Shown piece by piece: positions 7,277 through 15,219 of a stretch of 17,039 nucleotides of DNA. Source of the stretch: Alphaproteobacteria bacterium UBA7314 (GTDB taxonomy: Bacteria; Pseudomonadota; Alphaproteobacteria; MPNO01; UBA830); NCBI GenBank assembly GCA_002471575.1, contig DKQG01000017.1:26928-43966 (forward strand), in the 5' to 3' direction. The notes below the pieces were generated by a model that did not search any database, was not told where the DNA came from, and saw only the letters and a program-made list of their open reading frames with translations. A program made the position numbers and the translations under genes. How positions within the stretch are numbered: the first letter of the stretch is position 1; every line of letters starts with the position of its first letter.

Positions 7277-8530
7277 ATGGCTTCAGACAAAGCGGATCTG
7301 GTTCGGCCTTTCGCCGGCATGCGGCCCGCACCCGGGCGTGCGGATGAGATAGCTGCGCCCCCCTACGATGTTGTCAACATAGAGGAAGCCCGTGCGCTGG
7401 CGGATGGTAAACCGCTCTGCTTTTTTCATGTGTCCCGGGCCGAAATCTGCCTTCCACCGGGCGCCGACCCGTATTCGGATCAGGTGTATGAGGCGGCGGC
7501 GGCGAATCTCAAAAAACTTGAGAGCTCAGGAGCGCTAGTCCGGGATCCGTCGCCCTGTTTCTACGTCTATCGTATCACGGCCGGTGGCAAATCCCAGACC
7601 GGTGTTGCGGTTTCCGCATCGGTGGATGCCTATGCCGAAAACCGAATTAAAAAGCACGAGTTGACCCGGCCGTCGAAGGAAGACGACCGGGTGCGCCAGA
7701 TCGACGCGATCGACTCCATCACCGGCCCGGTGCTTACGGTTCATCGGGCGGATGCTGGGCTCGCCGCTTTGCTGGATGCTGCCAGCGCGGACGAACCCGA
7801 TGCCGTCGCCGCGAACGTCAACGGCGCGCGGCACGAATTATGGACGGTATCTGACCCCGCTCTCGTCACCGAAATCGCGGATGCGGTGAACGCCATGGAT
7901 GCGCTCTATATCGCGGACGGACATCACCGGTCGGCCGCCGGGGCGCGTGTCGCCGAAGCCCGCAGAAACGCGAACCCGAATCACGATGGGTCCGAGCCCT
8001 ATAACGGTTTTCTCGCGGTCAGCTTCCCGGACGACGAAGTCGAGATCCTTGATTACAACCGCGTCGTCAACGACTTGAACGGTCTGGACTCGGGCGCGTT
8101 TCTCGACTCCTTGTCCCAATACTACCGCGTAGAGCCGGTTGCGGAACCGGTGCGGCCGCAGGGCAGCGGTAGGTTCGGCATGTATCTCGATGGCCAATGG
8201 TCGCTGATAACGCCGATAGAGCCGGAGAAGATCGATGACCCGGTTGAAAGCCTCGACGTGCAGCTCTTGTCGCGGTCGATCCTGTCACCGTTGCTAGGGA
8301 TCGCCGATCAGCGAACGGATACACGGATTGATTTCGTAGGCGGGTCGCGCGGCCCGGAGGAAATCGCCCGCCGCGTCGACTCCGGCGAAATGGCAATTGG
8401 TTTCACGCTTTATCCTACCAGTCTGGCGGATCTAATAGCCGTGGCCGATGCGGATATGATAATGCCGCCCAAATCGACCTGGTTCGAGCCGAAGCTGGCG
8501 GACGGTATGATCTCTCTGCCATTGGATTGA
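7277..8530 (+). CDS. DUF1015-family protein (COG4198)
   Basis: This 417-aa protein of the DUF1015 family has no signal peptide or membrane segment. Family landmarks are the N-terminal 'RPFAGMRPAPG' and 'AAPPYDVVNIEEA', the central 'RIKKHELTRPSKEDDRVRQ' (residues 123-141), and the conserved 'YIADGHHRSAA' at about 211-221. The ATG at 7277 gives the family's usual N-terminus; the reading frame extends upstream into the aldolase gene but that extension is not family-like. There is no strong Shine-Dalgarno, so translation may be coupled to the gene before it. The DGHHR motif is reminiscent of the ParB-like free serine kinases (SerK/SbnI); DUF1015 genes often sit near serA/serC elsewhere, which hints at a small-molecule kinase, but that is inference. 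No serine biosynthesis gene is in this window. It converges on hyuB with 5 bases between stops. Confidence 0.88.
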   Translation: MASDKADLVRPFAGMRPAPGRADEIAAPPYDVVNIEEARALADGKPLCFFHVSRAEICLPPGADPYSDQVYEAAAANLKKLESSGALVRDPSPCFYVYRITAGGKSQTGVAVSASVDAYAENRIKKHELTRPSKEDDRVRQIDAIDSITGPVLTVHRADAGLAALLDAASADEPDAVAANVNGARHELWTVSDPALVTEIADAVNAMDALYIADGHHRSAAGARVAEARRNANPNHDGSEPYNGFLAVSFPDDEVEILDYNRVVNDLNGLDSGAFLDSLSQYYRVEPVAEPVRPQGSGRFGMYLDGQWSLITPIEPEKIDDPVESLDVQLLSRSILSPLLGIADQRTDTRIDFVGGSRGPEEIARRVDSGEMAIGFTLYPTSLADLIAVADADMIMPPKSTWFEPKLADGMISLPLD

Positions 8531-8535
8531 TTTGG

Positions 8536-10272
8536 TTAATTGCCTGCGCGTAGCTTTTCGGTCGCAGCGGCGTCCAGGTTGCCCCTGGCGTCGCAGACGA
8601 CGGCGTAGTCTTTCCGCGCGGATTCGACACTGACATATCCCTGACGCACATCGTCCGCAACGGTTTCGGCCGGCCGTTTTCGCGGATCGCCGAAGCCGCC
8701 GCCGCCGCCCGAGCGCACCGCGAACGCATCGCCCTGCTTGATGCGGGCCGTAAGCAGCTTTGCATTCGGATAATCCTCTTCCCAGATTCCGTCGGCGCGC
8801 AGGACGACAGCGTTACCCGCCGCCTCCTTGCCGCCGTTCAGTCCCCAGGGCTTGCAGTGCATGCGTTCGACCTGTGCGTTGAGCATGAAATCGGCGCGTG
8901 CCTGCACGGTGTTTTCGCAGCCAAGCCCGCCGCGATATTCTCCGGCGCCGCCAGAGTCCTTGCGCAGTGCGTAGTTTTCGATAAGGAACGGATACTTCGA
9001 TTCAAGCTGCTCGGCCGGGCTGTTATGGGTGTCGCCGTCATTGATACAGACGGTGGCGCTGACCCCGTCTTCGTTCTGCTTTGCGCCCCAGCCGCCGCCG
9101 GTCGGCCCGATAAAGGCGATGTAGAATTCGTTATTCTTCGGATTGATGCCGTTGAGCATGGCGATAACCAGGTCCGCGTGATGCCCGGCGATCGTGCGTT
9201 CGGGTATCGCGGGCGTCAGCGCCTTAAACACGGTGTCGACGATTGTCATCGGAAACGTCATCCACCAACGCATCGGGGCGGGCTTGACGGCGCTGACCAC
9301 ACGCCCTGGCGGGACGACAGCTTTCAGGTTTCGGAACGAGCCATCATTGATCGGGTAGTCGGTGGGCGATGTTATGCATTTGAATGCGACCTGCGAGCAA
9401 GCATAGCCAGTGGTGATGCCCGAATTGTAGAAGCCCTGAACCTGCGCGGCGACGTCCGACAGATCGACCGTCATCTCGTCGCCCTCTACGATGACCCTCA
9501 CGCGGATCGGAATGCGGTCCGAAATACTGACCCCATCGTCGTCCATAAAGGACTCGGCTTCGTAAACGCCGTCGGGGATGGATAACGTGCGAGCGCGGGC
9601 GGCCCGTTCGGATTGATCCATGATGTCGGAAATTGATGCCGCGACCTGCGCCCTGCCGTATCGTTTGACAAGCTCTAGGTATCGTCGTTCACCGGTGGTG
9701 ATCGCCGTCAGTTGTGCCCGCAGATCGCCCATAGCCCGGTCGGGCAAGCGGACATTGGCGCGAATGATGTCCACGATTTCTTCGTTCACGACGCCTTCGC
9801 GCTGATACTTCACGATCGGTATCTGTAGGCCTTCGGAATAGATGTCGGTCGTGATGCCGTCCAGGGTGCCGCCGATATCCGGCCAGTGTGCCATGCAGCA
9901 GGCGAAGCCAATCAGTTCGTCCTCCAGAAAAATAGGCATGGAGAAGGTCAAATGGTTCAGGTGGCTGCCCGTGATATAGGCGTCGTTGGTCAGCAGGATG
10001 TCGCCCGGGTTAATGTTTTCGACGCCGTAATGTTCAAGTTTTGCCTTGATCGTCTCCGCCATGCCGCGAATGAACATAGGAAGGCCGAGACCGATGGAGA
10101 TCGTTTCGCCTTTCTCCGTGAAGAGCCCGACCGTGAAGTCCAGCGCCTCGTATATGATCATGTTGTAGGCGGTACGCATCAGGTTTGATTTCATCTCTTC
10201 CGTGATCGCGATCATGCCGTTGCGGACGATCTCGGTGACGATGGGATCGGGGCCGGTAGAGGTCTTTTTCAT
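8536..10272 (-). CDS. Hydantoinase B / oxoprolinase-family subunit
   Basis: This 578-aa protein is the HyuB-type subunit of an ATP-dependent hydantoinase/oxoprolinase-like complex. It opens with the characteristic DPIVTEIVRNGMIAITEEM, where most members have 'DPvtleviRnal'. It then shows 'GDILLTNDAYITGSHLNHL', the substrate-facing segment, and a C-terminal 'GGAGEYRGGLG' and 'SGGGGGFGDP', both family hallmarks. The ATG at 10272 overlaps the hyuA stop as ATGA, so the two subunits are translationally coupled and made in equal amounts. The longer upstream frame runs inside hyuA and is rejected. Family reactions include ATP-driven opening of 5-oxoproline, N-methylhydantoin and caprolactam, and acetone/acetophenone carboxylation. 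No third acetone-carboxylase gamma-type subunit is adjacent, so imide or lactam hydrolysis is the more likely class. Confidence 0.93.
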   Translation of the reverse strand: MKKTSTGPDPIVTEIVRNGMIAITEEMKSNLMRTAYNMIIYEALDFTVGLFTEKGETISIGLGLPMFIRGMAETIKAKLEHYGVENINPGDILLTNDAYITGSHLNHLTFSMPIFLEDELIGFACCMAHWPDIGGTLDGITTDIYSEGLQIPIVKYQREGVVNEEIVDIIRANVRLPDRAMGDLRAQLTAITTGERRYLELVKRYGRAQVAASISDIMDQSERAARARTLSIPDGVYEAESFMDDDGVSISDRIPIRVRVIVEGDEMTVDLSDVAAQVQGFYNSGITTGYACSQVAFKCITSPTDYPINDGSFRNLKAVVPPGRVVSAVKPAPMRWWMTFPMTIVDTVFKALTPAIPERTIAGHHADLVIAMLNGINPKNNEFYIAFIGPTGGGWGAKQNEDGVSATVCINDGDTHNSPAEQLESKYPFLIENYALRKDSGGAGEYRGGLGCENTVQARADFMLNAQVERMHCKPWGLNGGKEAAGNAVVLRADGIWEEDYPNAKLLTARIKQGDAFAVRSGGGGGFGDPRKRPAETVADDVRQGYVSVESARKDYAVVCDARGNLDAAATEKLRAGN

Positions 10273-12356
10273 GATGCGTCGCTCCCGATGGAGATTTTCA
10301 GATTGCCATAATCGTCGACGGTCAGCCCGTCGCCCGGGTGCAGCACCGTCGTCGAGGCGTGTTCTTCCACCAGTGCCGGGCCCGCGATCTTGTTGCCCGA
10401 CACCAGACGGCTTCGGTCCCAAGTGTCGGTCGCCAACCGTTCGTCACCGAACCGGACCTGCCGTACGCCGGTATGAGCATCCGGAGATGGGGCCTCGTTC
10501 CCTTGTTTGATGCGCTGGAGGTCAGGCTTTGCGAGCATGCCAGTCACCGTCACCCGCAGGCTGACGATTTCGCTGCGCTCCTGCGGCGCGCAGGTGCCGT
10601 AGCGCAGATCGTGAACCGCATCGAAACGCTCCTTTATGCCTGCTCGGTCTTCGTTGGCGAACAGATCCGCCGCCAGATCAACGGTGACGGAGTGTTCCTG
10701 GCCGACATATCGCATATCGGCCGCCCGGCTGACGACGATGCGTTCCGGTACCGCTGATACGTTTTCAATTTCCGCGATACCTTCCGTTTCCAACTCTCGA
10801 TATACCTTTTCGATGGCGCTGAAATCCATATCCGCAAGCCGCGTGAACCGGGACCGGACATAGTCGTACCGCAGGTCCGAGAACAGCATGCCGAACGCGG
10901 AAAAATGACCGGGTGAATGGGGGATGAACACGTCGCGTATTCCCATTTCACGGGCAATGTTGCAGGCGTGAAGCGGCCCCGCGCCGCCATAAGCGACCAT
11001 CGCGAAATCGCCGGCATTCAGCCCGCGTTCCGTGGTGACAGCCTTGACCGCGTGGGACATAGCGGTGACGGCAACACGGAGAATCCCCTGGGCCGCATCT
11101 GCTGTGTCCATGCCCAGCGGGCCAGCTACCTTGTTGTCGATTGCGGTGCCCGCGGCGTCCACTTCCAGTGGCATTTCGCCGCCAAGAAACCGGTCCGGCG
11201 AAAGTCTGCCGAGATAGACGTTTGCGTCGGTAACGGTCGGGATATCGCCGCCTTGTCCGTAGCAGGCCGGTCCGGGCTGTGCGCCCGCACTTTGAGGTCC
11301 GACGCGCAGGCCGCCCTCGTCGGCAATCCGAGCGACGGATCCGCCGCCGGTCCCGACCTCGAAGATGTCCATCATCGCGATCTGCACCGGCAGGGCGCGC
11401 TCGTACCCTCCGATCAACGCACTGCCCGTTGTAAGCGCTTCACCGTTGTGGATGACGCCCGCCTTCGCGGTCGTGCCGCCCATATCGAAGGCGATGGCGT
11501 TCTCAAGCCCTATGGCGTCGCACAGCGCCCGGGTGCCGATGACGCCGGCGGCGGGCCCGGATTCGAGCATGCGGACACATTGCCGCTTTGCTTGGTCACC
11601 GTCATACAGCCCACCGGTCGACTGGACGACTAAGAACGAGCCGTCAAACCCGTCTTCCTGGATGCGATCGTCGATTCCAGCGATGTAGCTTTCGACCTTT
11701 GGGCCGATATAGGCGTTGGCGACCACGGTCGAGCAGCGTTCGAATTCCCGGTATTCCTGGCTCAGTTCGTGGGAGGTGGAAACGAAGGCATCTGGTAGTT
11801 CCTCCTCGACGATCTCGCGGACCCGCAATTCATGCGCAGGGTTGGCATAGCAATGCAGCAGCAAGATGGCGACGGCCTCGACGCCTTCTTCGCGCAGCAG
11901 AGCGCAGGTCTGGCGTACGCTATCTTCGTCCAATGACTTGTGAATGGCGCCTTCCGCATAGAGGCGTTCGCTCACTTCGAACCGCAACGCCCGTTCGACC
12001 AGCGGTTGGTGCTTCTGGAAGAACAGGTTGTAGGCATCCGGCCTGTTTACCCGACCAATTTCATATATGTCGCGGAACCCTTCGGTTATCAGCAGCGCCG
12101 TTTTCGCCCCGGTGCGTTCCAGCATAGTGTTGATTGCGACCGTCGATCCATGAAGAAAAAGATTTGCTTCGGGAAATGCGGTTCCCGCTTTGTCTACGCC
12201 ATCGACGATTCCCTCTATCAGCTTGTCGGGAGTCGACAGGGTTTTGCCAAAAACGAGCCGACCGTCTGACGGATCGAATGCCGCAATATCGGTGAACGTA
12301 CCACCGATGTCTGCGGCGAGGCGAATGCCCGGGCCGTTCCCCGTTTTTGATGCCAT
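10269..12356 (-). CDS. Hydantoinase A / oxoprolinase-family ATP-binding subunit
   Basis: This 695-aa HyuA-type subunit provides the ATP site of the complex. The ASKHA-type phosphate-binding motif is at residues 16-23 (DIGGTFTD). Further family signatures are HGSTVAIN at 69-76, SGPAAGV at 266-272, FDMGGTTAK at 290-298, the 'GPQSAGAQPGPACYG' stretch at 353-367 and YGGAGPLH at 456-463. Length is normal for the family (about 690). The ATG at 12356 is preceded by GAGAGGA at a good distance; an alternative in-frame start 17 codons upstream lacks one. The gene is first in a two-gene operon with hyuB and divergent from the SDR at 12473. The complex acts in the cytoplasm, coupling ATP hydrolysis to opening (or carboxylating) an otherwise unreactive amide, imide or ketone. 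The two subunits should be interpreted together. Confidence 0.95.
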   Translation of the reverse strand: MASKTGNGPGIRLAADIGGTFTDIAAFDPSDGRLVFGKTLSTPDKLIEGIVDGVDKAGTAFPEANLFLHGSTVAINTMLERTGAKTALLITEGFRDIYEIGRVNRPDAYNLFFQKHQPLVERALRFEVSERLYAEGAIHKSLDEDSVRQTCALLREEGVEAVAILLLHCYANPAHELRVREIVEEELPDAFVSTSHELSQEYREFERCSTVVANAYIGPKVESYIAGIDDRIQEDGFDGSFLVVQSTGGLYDGDQAKRQCVRMLESGPAAGVIGTRALCDAIGLENAIAFDMGGTTAKAGVIHNGEALTTGSALIGGYERALPVQIAMMDIFEVGTGGGSVARIADEGGLRVGPQSAGAQPGPACYGQGGDIPTVTDANVYLGRLSPDRFLGGEMPLEVDAAGTAIDNKVAGPLGMDTADAAQGILRVAVTAMSHAVKAVTTERGLNAGDFAMVAYGGAGPLHACNIAREMGIRDVFIPHSPGHFSAFGMLFSDLRYDYVRSRFTRLADMDFSAIEKVYRELETEGIAEIENVSAVPERIVVSRAADMRYVGQEHSVTVDLAADLFANEDRAGIKERFDAVHDLRYGTCAPQERSEIVSLRVTVTGMLAKPDLQRIKQGNEAPSPDAHTGVRQVRFGDERLATDTWDRSRLVSGNKIAGPALVEEHASTTVLHPGDGLTVDDYGNLKISIGSDAS

Positions 12357-12472
12357 ATTGCGGTCCTCTCTTTTTTGTATTTTCGTTGGCGCAGCGACCG
12401 CGGTCAAATTCGCAGCGTTGACTTGATGGCGCGCCGCTGGCTCAGTGCGGACACCGATACAAGGAAAATTAA
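12357..12472. promoter_or_regulatory. Divergent control region between hyuA and the SDR gene
   Basis: These 116 bases between two outward-reading starts presumably hold both promoters. An AAGGA ribosome site precedes the SDR start and GAGAGGA precedes hyuA. I could not pick out a reliable -35/-10 pair or operator. Confidence 0.4.
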
Positions 12473-13207
12473 ATGACCTTCATCCTGATCGTGACCGGCG
12501 GAGGTCGCGGCATCGGCGCGGAGACCAGCTTGAAAGCGGCGGAGGCAGGCTGGGACGTCTGCATCAGCTATCGGTCGAATGCCAGCCGTGCACGTGAAAT
12601 CGCGGGCAAGGTGGAGGCGGCGGGCCGGCGTGCGCTGATCGTTCAGGCCGATATCGGCAGCGAAGCCGATATCGTTCGTTTGTTTGAAACCTGCGAGGCC
12701 GAGCTTGGGACGCCGTCCGGACTGGTCAATTCTGCAGGCATTCTGGAACCGTTGAGCCGCATCGACAACATCGACGGCACGGAGCTGACCGAACACATGT
12801 TGATCAATCTCGTCGGCAATATTCTGTGCGCGCGCGAAGCGGTGAAGCGCATGTCGACAAAGCACGGCGGCGCGGGTGGTGTGATCGTCAATCTGTCGTC
12901 GCGAACGTCGGAGCTAGGAGGTGCCGGCGCGTCTGTCCACTATGGGGCCAGCAAGGCCGCGATAAATACGTTTACTCTTGGGCTGGCGCAGGAAGTCGCC
13001 GACGAAGGCATTCGTGTGTGTGCCGTCAGTCCGGGCGTAATCGACACAGAAATCCAGCCGGAAGGTCGCGTCGAGGCGATTGCACCGACGTTGCCGATGA
13101 AGCGGGTCGGCCAGCCGGGAGAGGTTGCCAATGCCGTTGTATGGTTGTTATCGAGTGAGGCAAGCTATGTCAGCGGAACGGTGTTGAACGTATCTGGGGC
13201 GCGGTAG
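12473..13207 (+). CDS. Short-chain dehydrogenase/reductase (FabG-like)
   Basis: This 244-aa classical SDR is an NAD(P)-dependent oxidoreductase. The cofactor motif TGGGRGIG is at residues 8-15. The structural NNAG motif reads NSAG at 86-89, a tolerated change. Active-site residues are Asn112, Ser142 or Ser143, Tyr157 and Lys161 (YGASK), followed by SPGVIDTE. Arg34 after the second strand (SYRSN) would favour NADP(H), as an inference. The sequence most resembles glucose-1-dehydrogenase or FabG-like catabolic SDRs; the substrate is unknown. It reads away from hyuA and stands alone on the plus strand. Its last 43 bases overlap the tail of the minus-strand YciI-family frame, an antisense overlap that probably reflects a lost stop in that gene, not anything about this one. 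Confidence 0.92.
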   Translation: MTFILIVTGGGRGIGAETSLKAAEAGWDVCISYRSNASRAREIAGKVEAAGRRALIVQADIGSEADIVRLFETCEAELGTPSGLVNSAGILEPLSRIDNIDGTELTEHMLINLVGNILCAREAVKRMSTKHGGAGGVIVNLSSRTSELGGAGASVHYGASKAAINTFTLGLAQEVADEGIRVCAVSPGVIDTEIQPEGRVEAIAPTLPMKRVGQPGEVANAVVWLLSSEASYVSGTVLNVSGAR

Positions 13208-13569
13208 GGTCCCGAAGGCCGGCATCCGTATTTCTCCTTAGAACCGGGCGTCGGCAAGACTAGTTCGCGGCTTCCGTCTGAAAAACGGATTTTCACGGTC
13301 ATAGTGCCTTCGTTCATCAGCCAGGGACGGACGGTGAAATCGCGCGCGCCGCTTGAGTGCATCGGATCGCTTGCTGCGATTGCCTTGGCTTCGTCGAGAG
13401 AGCCAGCACGCATTATGACCATGCCTTCACCTTCCCATATTTTTTTCTTGTCGTCCCAGAACGGGCCGGCGCCCCGAAGTGCAACGGCTTTATCGATGCC
13501 ACGACGAAAGGCTGATGTGTTTGGTACCTGTTTTCGTGGCGAACCGGGATACGGCGTAAAGATAGAAAT
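13165..13569 (-). CDS. YciI-family protein lacking a canonical start codon
   Basis: The core reads as a YciI-related (dimeric alpha/beta-barrel) protein: GAGPFWDD, WEGEGMVIMRAGSLDEAKAIAASDPMHSSGARDF, then TVRPWLMNEG, with the conserved Asp-Pro-Met-His of that family. Its first strand (SIFTPYPG) begins immediately after the FAH-family stop, at a junction reading TGATT. If it read TGATG it would be the standard overlapping stop/start. No ATG, GTG or TTG lies in frame between the previous in-frame stop (13603-13605) and the core. The first ATG, at 13422, falls inside the domain and would delete a third of it. The gene thus either uses ATT at 13567-13569 (134 aa) or has lost its start. After the core the frame runs on about 25 residues antisense to the SDR end, which looks non-native. 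Third gene of the DUF1330-FAH operon; role unknown, possibly an accessory small-molecule-binding or lyase-like protein. Confidence 0.65.
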   Translation of the reverse strand: MSIFTPYPGSPRKQVPNTSAFRRGIDKAVALRGAGPFWDDKKKIWEGEGMVIMRAGSLDEAKAIAASDPMHSSGARDFTVRPWLMNEGTMTVKIRFSDGSRELVLPTPGSKEKYGCRPSGPYRAPDTFNTVPLT

Positions 13570-14258
13570 CAGATTACTTTGATCGTTATGTCGCCAACAC
13601 CATCAATATGACCTTCCATCAGATCCCCTGACACGATGGGTCCCACGCCCGCCGGCGTGCCGGTGTAGATCAGATCGCCCGGCTGCAATTCGAACAGACT
13701 AGACAGGTATTCGATGGTTTCCGGAACGTTCCAGATCAGATCGGCGATATCCGCGCTTTGTTTGGTTTCCCCATTCACCTTCAGCCAGATCGCGCCGGTC
13801 GAAGGGTGACCGACCTTGGATGCCGGTTGGATCTCGGCGCAGGGGGCCGAATCGTCGAATGCCTTACCGACTTCCCAGGGGCGGCCTTTTTCACGCATGG
13901 CGATTTGCAGGTCGCGGCGTGTCATGTCCAGACCACAGGCATATCCAAAGATGTGATTGTTAGCCTGATCCTGTGGAATATCCTTGCCCCCTTTGCCGAT
14001 CGCGACCACCAGTTCCATCTCGTAGTGACAGTTTTCAGATTTGGGTGGATACGGAAAATCGGCCCCGTCCGGGATGATCGTATTGTTCGGTTTCATGAAG
14101 AAGAACGGCGGATCGCGATCCGGGTCAGACCCCATTTCGCGCGCGTGCTCGGCGTAGTTCCGTCCCACGCAGTATATCCGGCGCACGGGAAACGTTTCGT
14201 CCGTATCGGCGATGGCGACAGAGGGGATTTCCATTGGCTCGATGGCATAGTTCGTCAT
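13569..14258 (-). CDS. Fumarylacetoacetate-hydrolase-family protein, fumarylpyruvate-hydrolase-like
   Basis: This 229-aa enzyme of the FAH family is metal dependent and cleaves or decarboxylates acylpyruvate-type intermediates at the end of aromatic pathways. Landmarks: FPVRRIYCVGRNYAEHAREMG (residues 23-43), FFMKP, the metal ligands Glu80 and Glu82 in HYEMELVVAIG, and Asp111 in YACGLDMTRRDLQ, then 'GRPWEVGKAFDDSAPC' and TGTPAGVG. This set most resembles the short NagK-type fumarylpyruvate hydrolases of the gentisate route; related hydratases and decarboxylases of meta-cleavage pathways are the alternative. The ATG at 14258 has AGGAG upstream. The DUF1330 gene lies 29 bases upstream in the same operon. 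No gentisate dioxygenase is recognisable nearby (the broken cupin is too short), so the true substrate is open. Confidence 0.9.
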   Translation of the reverse strand: MTNYAIEPMEIPSVAIADTDETFPVRRIYCVGRNYAEHAREMGSDPDRDPPFFFMKPNNTIIPDGADFPYPPKSENCHYEMELVVAIGKGGKDIPQDQANNHIFGYACGLDMTRRDLQIAMREKGRPWEVGKAFDDSAPCAEIQPASKVGHPSTGAIWLKVNGETKQSADIADLIWNVPETIEYLSSLFELQPGDLIYTGTPAGVGPIVSGDLMEGHIDGVGDITIKVI

Positions 14259-14287
14259 TTTTTGACTCCTGGGTTTGGATCGAAAAT

Positions 14288-14599
14288 TCAGGAGGTCGGC
14301 GTCAAGTCACCGGCTTCCACGATGGTCAGTTCGTTGTCGCCAACATTGTTTTGGCGCCGGAACTGAGCGGCTGCCTTGTATTCGTCGGAGTTGAAACAGG
14401 CTTCCGCTTCTTCCATTGATTCAAACTCAATGACGACGAAGCGTTCGAAATAATCCCTGCCTTCGAGCGTTTTGCGATTGCCGCCGCGGGTAAGGATTTT
14501 GCCGTTGAATTTTTCGAGAATCCCCGGCACCCGGGTAGCGTATTTCATATATTCGTCGTGGTCGTTAATTTTGGCCCTCGCCAGCCAATAGGCGGTCAT
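14288..14599 (-). CDS. DUF1330-family protein
   Basis: This 103-aa protein of the DUF1330 family is a ferredoxin-like dimeric alpha/beta-barrel fold. The opening 'AYWLARAKINDHDEYMKYA' and the 'GGNRKTLEGRDYFERFVVIEF' middle followed by 'EEAEACFNSDEYKAAAQFR' are family-typical. The ATG at 14599 is chosen because GGAG lies 8 bases upstream and the family begins at this point; the frame extends further upstream but that part is not conserved in character. First gene of the minus-strand operon leading into the FAH-family enzyme. Members are common next to catabolic enzymes but their biochemical role is unknown. Confidence 0.87.
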   Translation of the reverse strand: MTAYWLARAKINDHDEYMKYATRVPGILEKFNGKILTRGGNRKTLEGRDYFERFVVIEFESMEEAEACFNSDEYKAAAQFRRQNNVGDNELTIVEAGDLTPTS

Positions 14600-14714
14600 T
14601 GGGGTATCTCCATGCGACATTCGGCGCAGGTATAACTGATCTATCGCACAGTTGGAATCCTCGAGAAATCGGTTACGATCTCGAAAATATTGAGAGATAC
14701 CGACAGGAGCTCCC
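14600..14714. promoter_or_regulatory. Divergent control region between DUF1330 and VOC operons
   Basis: These 115 bases lie between two outward-reading starts and probably hold both promoters. AGGAG at 14705-14709 is the ribosome site for the VOC gene, 5 bases from its ATG. No operator or promoter hexamers could be called with confidence. Confidence 0.4.
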
Positions 14715-15173
14715 ATGCCGCTGACCCACCTCGAACACTTTCTGATTCAGACAGAAGACCTGGATCGTACGGTGGACTGGTACACCGACGTATTGGGGAT
14801 GGAAGAGGGTCCGCATCCCGATTTCAAGATGCCTGTCCACTGGCTGTATCTCGGCGGCGAGGACGTGCTGCATCTTACCATCGGCGGCGCGGACGTGTCC
14901 GAGAACCGGAAAAAATACCTGGGACAGCAATCAACGGCGATCAGGGGGTCGGGCGTTGTCGATCACGTCGCCTTTCGGGCGACCGGACTGGCCGAGATGA
15001 TGGCGCATCTCGATGCGAAGGGCATCGAATACACGAATCGGCAGTTGGACGACCAGGAACTGTTCCAGCTCTTCCTCATCGATCCGAACGGCGTGAAGGT
15101 CGAACTCAACTTCGAAGCCAGCGAGGCATGGGATATTACGGCCGACGTCCGCGCGGTCGAACTTGCCGACTGA
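14715..15173 (+). CDS. VOC-superfamily (glyoxalase/dioxygenase) protein
   Basis: This 152-aa single protein has two vicinal-oxygen-chelate modules. The N-terminal module has HLEHFLIQTEDLDRTVDWYTDVLGM (His8), with a LHL histidine at 53. The second module has VVDHVAFRATG (His84) and ends in 'LFLIDPNGVKVELNF' (Glu130). His8, His84 and Glu130 occupy the usual metal-ligand positions. The ATG is fixed by AGGAG immediately upstream. The superfamily includes glyoxalase I, extradiol dioxygenases, epimerases and fosfomycin-resistance transferases, so chemistry cannot be called. Its place ahead of a GST in a catabolic cluster suits an isomerase or glutathione-linked step, as inference. It is the first gene of a probable four-gene plus operon. 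Confidence 0.9.
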   Translation: MPLTHLEHFLIQTEDLDRTVDWYTDVLGMEEGPHPDFKMPVHWLYLGGEDVLHLTIGGADVSENRKKYLGQQSTAIRGSGVVDHVAFRATGLAEMMAHLDAKGIEYTNRQLDDQELFQLFLIDPNGVKVELNFEASEAWDITADVRAVELAD

Positions 15174-15203
15174 CATAAAATCCGATAATCCAAACGCTGA
15201 ACC

Positions 15204-15210
15204 GAGGGGA
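15204..15210 (+). promoter_or_regulatory. Shine-Dalgarno site supporting a TTG start
   Basis: GAGGGGA lies 9 bases before the TTG at 15220, which opens the GST at the same residue (M-I-D-L-Y) as E. coli YfcG. The longer frame from 15163 has no such site and overlaps the VOC gene. Confidence 0.7.
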
Positions 15211-15219
15211 AACTACTCC

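Noticed and set aside
1..13605. Stop-codon reassignment or a suppressor system explaining the in-frame stops
   Set aside because: TAG, TAA and TGA all end intact genes in this window, and no consistent codon is involved. Pseudogenes or base errors are simpler.
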